Shown here in pieces: positions 1 through 6,063 of a stretch of DNA of 6,080 nucleotides. The notes under the pieces are model-generated. The model saw only the letters and a list, made by a program, of their open reading frames with translations, was not told the origin of the DNA and made no database searches. Location: contig DAOVFE010000117.1 in assembly GCA_030673085.1 (NCBI GenBank), positions 1-6,080 on the forward strand, given 5' to 3'. Each line of letters begins with the position of its first letter. Within the stretch, counting starts at the first letter, position 1. A program made the position numbers and the translations under genes. The DNA is from Anaerolineales bacterium (lineage in GTDB: Bacteria; Chloroflexota; Anaerolineae; Anaerolineales; E44-bin32).

Positions 1-2
1 TG

Positions 3-980
3 TTCTCGGTGCCGCATGAACCTACGATAGCTATGGTGCAGGAAGGGGTACGATTGGCGCGATTGGCGGCATGCGATATGGCGATTGGGCTCGGTGGTGG
101 AAGCGTGATCGATGCCGGAAAGGCCATAGCTGCAATGTTGACCAATGAAGGCGATCTATTGGATTACCTTGAAGTAATTGGTAGGGGCCAAAAAATCAGC
201 AAGCCTTCTGCGCCATACATCGCTATTCCAACAACCGCCGGCACCGGCGCAGAGGTAACCAGAAATGCGGTGTTGTCCTCTCCGGAACACCAGACCAAGG
301 TTAGTTTACGCAGCCGGTATATGCTGCCACGGCTGGCAGTAGTTGATCCAGAGCTTACTTACAGTTTGCCCCCGGATGTAACTGCATTTACAGGGCTGGA
401 TGCGCTTACTCAGCTTATTGAGCCCTATGTTTCTCATTTGGCTAATCCACTCACGGATGCGCTTTGTCGCGAGGGAATGAGCCGGGTGGCGCGCTCGCTG
501 CGTAATGCCTATCACAATGATCGGGATAAGGCTGCGCGCCAGGACATGGCTATTGCCAGCCTTTTTGGCGGATTGGCGCTGGCCAATGCTAAGCTTGGAG
601 CAGTGCATGGCCTAGCTGGTCCACTTGGAGGGATGGTTTCGGCTCCGCACGGGGCTTTATGCGCGGCGCTGCTTCCGGCGGTCATGGCCGAGAATGTATG
701 TGCCCTTGAAAAGCGCCAACCTGAAGGCGAGGCTCTGAAGCGTTATGCCGATGTGGGGGCTATTCTAATTGGCGATCCGGGCGCAACACCGGCAGATGCT
801 TGCGAATGGACGGGCGAACTCTGCCGGGATTTGGGAGTTCTCGCTTTAGGGGCATATGGACTTACTGAAAGTGAGTTCCCTATATTAATCACAAAAGCCA
901 AGGTTTCAAGCAGCATGAGGGGAAATCCGATCCAGCTTACTGATGATGAACTAAAGAAAATCCTTCTCGAGTCTTTATAA
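3..980 (+). CDS. Iron-containing alcohol dehydrogenase, 5'-truncated by the window edge
   Basis: Group III (iron-dependent) alcohol dehydrogenase family, a cytoplasmic NAD(P)-dependent oxidoreductase acting on an alcohol/aldehyde pair; the substrate cannot be read from the sequence. The frame is open from the first complete codon and already reads FSVPHEPT, which is typical family sequence, so the GTG at position 9 is not a real start. About 50-60 N-terminal residues of a usual ~380 lie upstream. Counting from that GTG, the nucleotide-binding GGGSVIDAGKA spans residues 29-39 and IPTTAGTGAEVT spans 73-84. The metal-site positions are D131, Q135, H200 (GAVHG) and H214 (APHGA). The canonical second ligand in DALTH is His, but here it is Gln (DALTQ). 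From memory this Gln recurs in one subfamily that also shares SSMRGNPI-like C-terminal sequence. A maleylacetate-reductase-like role is possible but unsupported. The gene ends in TAA with a 121-base gap to the next gene. Confidence 0.93.
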   Translation, partial: FSVPHEPTIAMVQEGVRLARLAACDMAIGLGGGSVIDAGKAIAAMLTNEGDLLDYLEVIGRGQKISKPSAPYIAIPTTAGTGAEVTRNAVLSSPEHQTKVSLRSRYMLPRLAVVDPELTYSLPPDVTAFTGLDALTQLIEPYVSHLANPLTDALCREGMSRVARSLRNAYHNDRDKAARQDMAIASLFGGLALANAKLGAVHGLAGPLGGMVSAPHGALCAALLPAVMAENVCALEKRQPEGEALKRYADVGAILIGDPGATPADACEWTGELCRDLGVLALGAYGLTESEFPILITKAKVSSSMRGNPIQLTDDELKKILLESL

Positions 981-1101
981 GCATATCATCCATCTACATT
1001 CATTCTTGAGACGACGTTCTTCAATTGTGATTCAGTCATATTTTTTATCCTGTTCTTCGTAATTTACAAATGTACTGTCGGCTAGATGGAGGTAGATAGA
1101 A

Positions 1102-1749
1102 ATGACAAGTATCAAAAGCTCGCACGCGGCTTATATCCCTCTCGCCTTCGCAGTCTTTTCGATAATAGTCTCAGCATGCATAACCAGCACTTCGCCAGCA
1201 GCTACAAGTTTGCCCGCCCTTCAAGTTAGAGCCCTCTCAAAGGAGAGTTGTTCTACTGTTGTGCCAGAACCGCCTTCTATGGCTAATCTTGCTCAAAGGC
1301 CAGAAGGCCTTCTTGGTGGTGGAACAGTGCCAAGTGGTGATTTCTTCTTTGACCTTTGGCTATATTGCGATAAGGAATTAAGCCCAGAGAGCTCATTTCT
1401 GTCTCAATATAGTGATATTGCCGGATTGGGAATGCATTATTCCTGGCTATACAACGGTCCAGGTATTGAAGGCCAAGTCGAAGAACTGCGGGGTTTTGAA
1501 GACGATATTAAATATTGTCGCGGATTCGATGGCGGAATTTCTACAGGAAGTATGGGTTCATATACTGGAGGTATACGTTTCCCGGACAGAGATTTTTCAA
1601 TTCCTTCTGAAGATCCGATTCGCTTCTACTTGGAAGTCCGAACAGCTCAAGGAACGTTTGGTGCGATAATATCTTTCGTGTTGGAGCAAGGACCAGATGG
1701 TCTTGATCTGAGCAATATGCACGTAGAACCATTATTGTTGGAGAAATGA
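1102..1749 (+). CDS. Putative secreted lipoprotein of unknown function
   Basis: I do not recognise the family. The 215-residue product begins with a short charged N-terminus (K5), a hydrophobic stretch at about residues 11-24 and a lipobox VSAC ending at C26. This fits a type II signal peptide, with lipid attachment at C26 and an anchored extracytoplasmic protein. A Ser/Thr/Pro/Ala-rich linker (27-40) follows. The remainder looks like a compact soluble domain rich in aromatic and glycine residues (FFFDLWLYC at 81-89, a Gly/Ser/Tyr-rich stretch at about 143-158) and ends with likely beta strands (FYLEVR, GAIISFVL). The mature part has three further cysteines, C50, C89 and C139. The start is well supported by GGAGGT at 1088-1093, 8 bases before the ATG. 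It stands alone between genes on the same strand, with no confident promoter or terminator, and its neighbours do not indicate a role. Confidence 0.8.
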   Translation: MTSIKSSHAAYIPLAFAVFSIIVSACITSTSPAATSLPALQVRALSKESCSTVVPEPPSMANLAQRPEGLLGGGTVPSGDFFFDLWLYCDKELSPESSFLSQYSDIAGLGMHYSWLYNGPGIEGQVEELRGFEDDIKYCRGFDGGISTGSMGSYTGGIRFPDRDFSIPSEDPIRFYLEVRTAQGTFGAIISFVLEQGPDGLDLSNMHVEPLLLEK

Positions 1750-1931
1750 TCAAGAGCTCCGCTTCTTATAGCATGAAAAGCGCATATGTCTTACCAAGGG
1801 AATATCCGTGCCATTCATACATGCCTCAAGACATGTTCTCGATATTTTAGACTTGGCAAGTTAGTCCGCAGTTTCTGAAATGTTGGATTGTCCTACTTGG
1901 ATGACGCATAAGGTATTCCTAACGGGTTTAC

Positions 1932-1961
1932 TTGACCTGATTATTGTCTTTATGCTAGGAT
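1932..1961 (+). promoter_or_regulatory. Predicted sigma-70-type promoter for the TetR gene
   Basis: TTGACC (1932-1937) is separated by 18 bases from TAGGAT (1956-1961), which is preceded by TG at 1953-1954 to form an extended -10 box. Transcription would start near 1968, about 25 bases before the chosen ATG, so the leader is short. This is a match to consensus only. Confidence 0.55.
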
Positions 1962-1967
1962 GCAGTA

Positions 1968-1982
1968 TATGATCATCTCATA
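1968..1982. promoter_or_regulatory. Possible TetR-family operator (inverted repeat)
   Basis: TATGA and TCATA are 5-base inverted arms with a 5-base spacer. They sit at the predicted transcription start and directly before the ribosome site of the TetR gene. Self-repression from such a position is common in this family. The repeat is short and the region AT-rich, so chance is a real alternative. An internal ATGATCAT palindrome (1969-1976) overlaps it off-centre. Confidence 0.3.
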
Positions 1983-1992
1983 GGTGAAAGAG

Positions 1993-2559
1993 ATGCACCG
2001 TTCGGACATAGTACAGGCTGCTACGCTCCTTTTCAGCGAAAAAGGCTACTATGCCACTTCCATGAAGGATATTGCCAGAGCTGTCCATTTACGCGAAGCC
2101 AGCTTATATCATCACGTAACAAGCAAGCAGGAAATACTGCTGACTGTTCTTGATCAAGAGCTCGATAGCATCAGCTCAGATGTATCCGCAGTCGCCGATT
2201 CGGCGCTATCGCCGGAGGAGAAACTTCGTTCGGCCATGCAAGTCTATATTGGCCGATTAAGCCAAGATATCAATTTATCGACTCTTTTATTATTGGGATA
2301 TCGAACCCTTGAGCCCCGTCTACGAGCGCAGCATATCGAGCATCGTGATCGGTTTGAGCAGATTTGGCGGCATATTATTCGAGAAGGAATAGAAAAGGGC
2401 ATATTTCGGGAGGTTGACGTTTCGATGGCAACATTTGCCATCCTCGGAATACAAAATTGGATGGTTGCCTGGTATAGAGAAGATGGCCCTATGAAGACCC
2501 TTGAACTGGCTGATCGATTTTCTGATTTTATTCTGAGAGGCCTGCGTATCGATCGATGA
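1993..2559 (+). CDS. TetR/AcrR-family transcriptional repressor (KstR2-like)
   Basis: A 188-residue cytoplasmic DNA-binding regulator. The N-terminal helix-turn-helix is clear: IVQAATLLFSEKGYYATSM at residues 6-24, then DIARAVHLREASLYHHVTSK at 26-45, with the usual G-Y-x-A-T-S and SLYHHxxSKxE signatures. The C-terminal ligand/dimer domain has GIFREVDV (136-143) and LGIQNWMVAWYREDGP (151-166). This resembles the domain of KstR2/FadR-type TetR proteins, whose known members respond to acyl-CoA thioesters, so an acyl-CoA ligand is inferred. The frame also opens with GTG at 1984, which would add three residues. I chose ATG 1993 because AGGTGA lies 5 bases before it and nothing SD-like precedes the GTG. 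The likely targets are itself (inverted repeat at 1968-1982) and perhaps the downstream SCP2 gene. The TetR assignment is firm; the ligand is not. Confidence 0.92.
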   Translation: MHRSDIVQAATLLFSEKGYYATSMKDIARAVHLREASLYHHVTSKQEILLTVLDQELDSISSDVSAVADSALSPEEKLRSAMQVYIGRLSQDINLSTLLLLGYRTLEPRLRAQHIEHRDRFEQIWRHIIREGIEKGIFREVDVSMATFAILGIQNWMVAWYREDGPMKTLELADRFSDFILRGLRIDR

Positions 2560-2659
2560 TTAAACTAGAAGGTGTTCCATCTGTATCTGAAATTTCTGCT
2601 CTCGCTTGAATTTTTCCTTAGATGGCTGCGTTGAAAGAAACCTAAATGCGTGATAGTTA

Positions 2660-2705
2660 GTGGCATGTATGGTGCGCGGGCTTAGCCCACACACATACAT
2701 ACCAC
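2660..2705. repeat. Long imperfect inverted repeat (hairpin) between TetR and SCP2 genes
   Basis: The arms pair GTGG (2660-2663) with CCAC (2702-2705), ATGTATG (2665-2671) with CATACAT (2694-2700), and GGGC (2678-2681) with GCCC (2685-2688) around a TTA loop. About 20 positions face each other with one bulged G near 2671-2672. As + strand RNA there are three C-A mismatches (2664/2701, 2675/2691, 2677/2689). In a - strand transcript each becomes a G-U pair, leaving an almost unbroken stem. TTTT follows on the + strand at 2706-2709, so it may act as a weak terminator about 100 bases after the TetR stop. A small mobile-repeat relic or a structured RNA is also possible. I see no second copy in the window. 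Confidence 0.6.
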
Positions 2706-2848
2706 TTTTACAAATGTCAACTGCTTAAATAATTAGACTCATAGATACTAGAAGACATTCGCGGTAGTAATCTTTTAATGGATGAAAGGCATGGATAATT
2801 CGTGGGTGTGCTGGGCTGAAAAACAATTGCTATCTATAGGAAAATATA

Positions 2849-3184
2849 ATGCCTGAAGAAACTACGGTTGCAGAATTAATGAATTCGATTCCTGATTACT
2901 TTGTGCCGGAGAACGCGAAAGGCATTTCTATGTCGGTTCAGTTTTTATTTAACGGCGAGAAAGGTGGAGACTGGGTCGTATGGATCAAGGACGGCAGCTG
3001 CACAGTTGAAGAGGAAACAATAGAAAATCCTTCGCTAACCCTCATGACTACCGCCGAGGATGCCCTTCTAATATTTTCAGGGAAGATGGATCCGATGACC
3101 GCCTATACATTCGGCAAACTGAAATTTCGGGGGAATGTCTCTTTAGCTATGAAGATGATGAATTATTTTAAGATGCCCCGTTAG
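2849..3184 (+). CDS. SCP2 sterol-binding domain protein
   Basis: A 111-residue single-domain SCP2 (sterol carrier protein 2) protein, a small soluble fold that binds lipids or fatty acyl chains in a hydrophobic tunnel. The family pattern is clear: an N-terminal helix (VAELMNSIPDYF, 7-18), central strands (MSVQFLFNG, 28-36; DWVVWIKDGSCTV, 41-53), PSLTLMTTAEDALLIFSGKMDP (61-82), and the signature AYTFGKLKFRGNVSLAMKMM (85-104). The domain is complete and there is no signal peptide, so it should be cytoplasmic. AGGA at 2838-2841 lies 7 bases before the ATG. A possible -10 (GATAAT, 2794-2799) has no good -35 partner. The gene follows a KstR2-like regulator on the same strand, which suggests lipid or acyl-CoA metabolism and possible control by it; that is inference. 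It converges on the DUF2344 gene with a 35-base gap. Confidence 0.88.
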   Translation: MPEETTVAELMNSIPDYFVPENAKGISMSVQFLFNGEKGGDWVVWIKDGSCTVEEETIENPSLTLMTTAEDALLIFSGKMDPMTAYTFGKLKFRGNVSLAMKMMNYFKMPR

Positions 3185-3219
3185 CCGTCTCTAATTGCAC
3201 GAATATTGGCTATAAAAGA

Positions 3220-3873
3220 TCAGAGGCCCGCCAGGACTAATTCGATTCGGTGGATGTGGGCCTGGTTGGGATCGAATCCCAATGCCAACAATACCTCATC
3301 CGGTCGTCCGGTAGCACCTTCGCGAGCAGTTAGAACCATCTCGAGTTGAACAACTCCTTGCGCACAGTTATTACTCTGAATTAATTTGATTAATGGGCGC
3401 AGATCGTATTTTTTACCGCGCCGCATTCGCGGCATTGTGGCGGCGGAAAGTAGTGCCTGGATTCGGGATTGCAGATCACTATCTGGAAGATCGGAGGAAA
3501 AAGTCGACAGGTAGCGCAGGGCAGAAATCTGCTTTTGCAGCTTAGGAGCGTTAAACGGAATGGGATCTATTGTGTGAATTTCCAGTCCCGGGGGTGACGC
3601 CTTCTGAATGGCATCCAGCAAGACCTCAGGAGAAATGGATTCTTCAAGTTGGATATCGGTGAACTCGCATTCGCTGGTCCAGCCTAGTGGGAGAGCAGCG
3701 CCTATATTAATGCGAGGGTGCGGGTTGAATCCCTGTGTGTAAGCCAGCGGCAGCCGGGCGCGACGGAAGGTGCGCTCCCAACAGCGTTGAAGGTCGAGAT
3801 GGCCGGTGAAGCGCATTGCGCTGGTTTTACTATAAGTTATCCGATAACGGTAGCGTTCTTGATCAGTCATCAT
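3220..3873 (-). CDS. DUF2344 radical SAM-associated protein (TIGR03936-like)
   Basis: A 217-residue cytoplasmic protein of the DUF2344 / 'radical SAM-linked protein' family, whose biochemical role is not established. It shows the family's conserved N-terminal pattern: YRITYSKTSAMRFTGHLDL (10-28), FRRARLPLAYTQGFNPHPR (36-54) and ALPLGWTSECE (60-70). The C-terminal part is more variable. Members are usually adjacent or fused to the TIGR03960 radical SAM protein, as here. The 5' end overlaps that gene by 11 bases: two tandem ATG codons (3873 and 3870) precede the TGA stop of the upstream gene. No Shine-Dalgarno sequence precedes these ATGs, so translation probably relies on ribosomes finishing the upstream gene. 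Length is near that expected for stand-alone members. The rne/rng and rplU-rpmA (L21/L27) genes that often follow this pair are absent. Confidence 0.9.
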   Translation of the reverse strand: MMTDQERYRYRITYSKTSAMRFTGHLDLQRCWERTFRRARLPLAYTQGFNPHPRINIGAALPLGWTSECEFTDIQLEESISPEVLLDAIQKASPPGLEIHTIDPIPFNAPKLQKQISALRYLSTFSSDLPDSDLQSRIQALLSAATMPRMRRGKKYDLRPLIKLIQSNNCAQGVVQLEMVLTAREGATGRPDEVLLALGFDPNQAHIHRIELVLAGL

Positions 3874-5794
3874 TGGTTTTAGGTGGTAATGCAGAGGAAA
3901 GCATATCTCTTCTGTCAGAGGACTTTATTTCGGGACATTTCCAGATATTGCCCGGATTCTCTCGGCGGAGGTCAGCAAATTTAGATAGGATGCCGCAAGA
4001 AGAGCAGTGATTCCGGCAATCGGGCCTGATTCGACCTTGAAGGCTCCAGCGATAATCCTCGGCTAAGTATTCCTTGCGTAGCCCAGCATCAATATGATCC
4101 CAAGGAAGTGTTTCATCGATTGAGCGCTCGCGACTAGCATAAAAAGCGGGATCGAGACCGGAAAGATTGAATGCCTGCATCCAGCTCTCGTAATTAAAAT
4201 GTTCTCGCCAGGCGTCGAATCGGGCGCCGTTTTTCCAAGCCAACTCGATCACCTGACATAGTCGGCGATCGCCGCGCGAGAGCCATGCTTCAAGCATTGT
4301 CTGCTTGGGATCGGTCCAATTTAGCTTTAGACCGCGGCCGCGCAATTCGCGGCGAAGCAAAGCTTGCTTAGCTTCAATCTGATCGGGAGCAGCGCAGGGG
4401 ACCCATTGGAAGGGCGTGTGCGGTTTGGGGACAAAGGTGCCGATGCTGGCGTTGACTTGCGCCCGTTTACCCAGCACTTTATAGCCTTCGGCGAGTATGG
4501 ATTTGCATAGTTTGACAATCGCTTTAATGTCCTCATCGGTCTCAGAGGGTTGCCCTATCATAAAGTAGAGCTTGATAGTATGCCATCCGTGGGAATAGAT
4601 CTCATGCACAGTTGAGAGGACCTGCTCACTGGAGATCGGCTTATTGATGACCTTGCGCAAGCTTTCGGTAGCAGCTTCTGGCGCTAAAGTGAAGCCGCCA
4701 CGGTGTGATTCTCCCTGAAGCAGGTTCATAAGCTCAATGGAGAATGATTCAATCCGTAAGGACGGCAATGAGATGTTCAAGTGCCGGTTGCTAAAGCGCT
4801 GGTTGATTGTCTTTAATAGTTTAAGGATATTTTCATAATCAGATGATGAAAGTGAGAGCAGGCCAACTTCTTCATAACCTGTCTGCTGAAGCGCTTGATC
4901 GATGGCGGTGACAATCTCATCCACCGGCCGTTCTCGAACCGGCCTGGTGATCATTCCCGCCTGGCAGAAGCGGCAGCCCCGAGTGCAACCCCGCATGATT
5001 TCAATTGGGATACGATCGTGGACGATCTCGATATAAGGGACGATGAAGTCTGTCAATGGCGGAGGAAGCTGGGGGACAATACGCTTGAGCACCGGCATTC
5101 TAGCTTCTGGCGTCAGGGGCTGAATACTAGAAATCACGCCATCATTATGGTAGTGTACTTTATATAGCGAAGGTACGTACACACCCGATATTTGGGCAAG
5201 CTGGCGTAGGAAGTCGCGGCGCGATCGCCCGCTCGCTTTCCATGCAAGCGCTTTCTGGGCAATATCAAGGATGACATCCTCGCCATCGCCAATCACAAAA
5301 GCATCGATGAAATCCGCCATAGGTTCAGGATTAAAAGCTGCATGGCCGCCGGCAATAACGATCGCATCCTTGCGGCTGCGTTCGACGGTGTGTAGTGGTA
5401 TACCGGCCAGATCCAACATGTTTAGTGCGTTGGTGTAAAGCGTTTCGTAGGGCAATGATATGCCAAGCAGGTCGAAGTCGGCAATAGGATGTTTGCTTTC
5501 GAGTGAATAGAGGGGTACTTTATCCTTACGCAGGGCGGCTTCCATATCGATCCATGGCGAATAAACACGCTCGGCCAAGATATTGGGCTGGCGATTAAGA
5601 ATATCGTATAGGATCGCGATCCCGAGGTTTGACATGCCCAGGTCATAAATATCGGGGAAAGCCAGGGCCACTCGTAGCGAAATCCGATCCCAATCCTTGA
5701 CAACTTGGTTCAGTTCACCTCCGGTGTAACGACCGGGTTTCTGTACTGTTGGCAGGATCTGTTTCAATGATTGTTTAATGAATTTCGGGCCCAT
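3863..5794 (-). CDS. B12-binding-type radical SAM protein (TIGR03960-like)
   Basis: A 643-residue cytoplasmic radical SAM protein that should bind a [4Fe-4S] cluster and cleave S-adenosylmethionine; substrate and product are unknown. The N-terminal B12-binding-like domain (about 35-190) has PDIYDLGMSNLG (47-58), AGGHAAFNPEP (148-158) and IGDGEDVILD (168-177). I see no DxHxxG cobalamin motif, so B12 binding is uncertain. The radical SAM core starts at RGCTRGCRFCQAG (268-280), with cluster ligands C270, C274 and C277. It continues with LAPEAATESLRKVINK (370-385) and IKLYFMIGQPSETDED (407-422). Near the C-terminus a second cysteine set (C593, C597, C600, C620) could hold another metal cluster. 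I chose ATG 5794 because AGGAG (5807-5803) lies 8 bases before it. A GTG at 5803 in the same frame overlaps that site and is unlikely. First gene of a two-gene operon with the DUF2344 partner. Confidence 0.93.
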   Translation of the reverse strand: MGPKFIKQSLKQILPTVQKPGRYTGGELNQVVKDWDRISLRVALAFPDIYDLGMSNLGIAILYDILNRQPNILAERVYSPWIDMEAALRKDKVPLYSLESKHPIADFDLLGISLPYETLYTNALNMLDLAGIPLHTVERSRKDAIVIAGGHAAFNPEPMADFIDAFVIGDGEDVILDIAQKALAWKASGRSRRDFLRQLAQISGVYVPSLYKVHYHNDGVISSIQPLTPEARMPVLKRIVPQLPPPLTDFIVPYIEIVHDRIPIEIMRGCTRGCRFCQAGMITRPVRERPVDEIVTAIDQALQQTGYEEVGLLSLSSSDYENILKLLKTINQRFSNRHLNISLPSLRIESFSIELMNLLQGESHRGGFTLAPEAATESLRKVINKPISSEQVLSTVHEIYSHGWHTIKLYFMIGQPSETDEDIKAIVKLCKSILAEGYKVLGKRAQVNASIGTFVPKPHTPFQWVPCAAPDQIEAKQALLRRELRGRGLKLNWTDPKQTMLEAWLSRGDRRLCQVIELAWKNGARFDAWREHFNYESWMQAFNLSGLDPAFYASRERSIDETLPWDHIDAGLRKEYLAEDYRWSLQGRIRPDCRNHCSSCGILSKFADLRRENPGNIWKCPEIKSSDRRDMLSSALPPKTNDD

Positions 5795-5802
5795 AATCAC
5801 CA

Positions 5803-5807
5803 CTCCT
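5803..5807 (-). promoter_or_regulatory. Shine-Dalgarno site deciding the radical SAM start
   Basis: On the - strand AGGAG runs from 5807 to 5803, 8 bases before the ATG at 5794. Two in-frame GTG codons (5803 and 5800) lie at or just after it and have no ribosome site of their own at a workable distance, so they are rejected as starts. Confidence 0.75.
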
Positions 5808-5832
5808 GACGATTATAATTGGACACGTCAGG
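5805..5832 (-). promoter_or_regulatory. Leader inverted repeat overlapping the ribosome site
   Basis: A perfect 7-base inverted repeat, CCTGACG (5832-5826) and CGTCAGG (5811-5805) on the - strand, flanks a 14-base AT-rich loop. The 3' arm contains the AGG of the Shine-Dalgarno AGGAG, so the folded mRNA would partly mask ribosome binding. The predicted transcription start falls at about the first base of the stem. It could instead be a DNA operator for an unknown regulator. The arms are clear; the function is inferred. Confidence 0.45.
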
Positions 5833-5838
5833 GGTGAT

Positions 5839-5847
5839 ATTATAGCA
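5839..5847 (-). promoter_or_regulatory. Predicted extended -10 promoter of the radical SAM operon
   Basis: Reading the - strand, TGC (5847-5845) is followed by a consensus TATAAT (5844-5839). No good -35 box lies 16-18 bases upstream, which extended -10 promoters tolerate. Transcription would start around 5832, giving a leader of about 40 bases. A second TATAAT at 5817-5812 is too close to the ribosome site to be useful. Confidence 0.55.
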
Positions 5848-5949
5848 TGCGGTCGACTTGGCGAATTCCTTTCAATGGTCATTCATCATCAATGGATATG
5901 GCTTTCTCGGCAAATGATTTCTCTTTTTCAACACTCTCAACACGTCTAA

Positions 5950-5979
5950 TTGACGGCGAATTAGTGAACATGGTAGAAT
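5950..5979 (+). promoter_or_regulatory. Predicted promoter of the tRNA-Glu gene
   Basis: TTGACG (5950-5955) is separated by 18 bases from TAGAAT (5974-5979), which has TG at 5971-5972 to give an extended -10 box. Transcription would start near 5986, a few bases before the mature tRNA 5' end. Strong match to consensus in the expected position. Confidence 0.65.
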
Positions 5980-5990
5980 ATCGTCCGTTA

Positions 5991-6063
5991 GCCCCCATCG
6001 TCTAGTGGCCCAGGACGTGGCCCTCTCAAGGCCAAAACCGGGGTTCGAGTCCCCGTGGGGGCA
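5991..6063 (+). tRNA. tRNA-Glu (anticodon CTC)
   Basis: A complete 73-base cloverleaf. The acceptor stem GCCCCCA (5991-5997) pairs with TGGGGGC (6056-6062), with discriminator A at 6063. The D arm pairs GTCT with GGAC. The anticodon stem TGGCC/GGCCA encloses the loop CTCTCAA (6023-6029), giving anticodon CTC at 6025-6027, which reads the Glu codon GAG. The T arm is CGGGG-TTCGAGT-CCCCG (6039-6055). The CCA end is not encoded (CCT follows), so a nucleotidyltransferase must add it. It is divergent from the radical SAM operon and has its own promoter. No second tRNA follows in the few bases left. Confidence 0.97.

Noticed and set aside
9..11. GTG as the true start of the Fe-ADH gene.
   Set aside because: The residues before it (FS) continue the family sequence, no SD can be seen, and the protein would lack much of its nucleotide-binding domain.
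306..608. A 100-codon open frame on the - strand.
   Set aside because: It is antisense to the Fe-ADH metal-binding region, whose protein sequence is clearly conserved; no SD or family resemblance.
1025..1050. Possible promoter or terminator before the lipoprotein gene (TTGTGA, then a T-run at 1041-1046).
   Set aside because: No -10 box at a proper spacing from TTGTGA, and no convincing stem before the T-run.
1819..1861. Short palindromes ACATG-N8-CATGT (1819-1836) and ACTTGGCAAGT (1851-1861) in the lipoprotein-TetR gap.
   Set aside because: Arms of 5 bases are expected by chance in a gap of this size, and they sit well upstream of the predicted TetR promoter.
3182..3212. TAGCC and GGCTA arms spanning the gap between the convergent SCP2 and DUF2344 genes, as a possible shared terminator.
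   Set aside because: Only 5 base pairs around a 21-base loop, and no T-run follows on either strand.
4895..5167. A 90-codon open frame on the + strand.
   Set aside because: It lies wholly antisense to the conserved radical SAM core, and its translation shows no recognisable domain.
5892..6005. A 37-codon + strand open frame starting ATGGATATGGCT and ending inside the tRNA.
   Set aside because: It has no ribosome site, contains the tRNA promoter and runs into the tRNA gene; chance is the simplest explanation.
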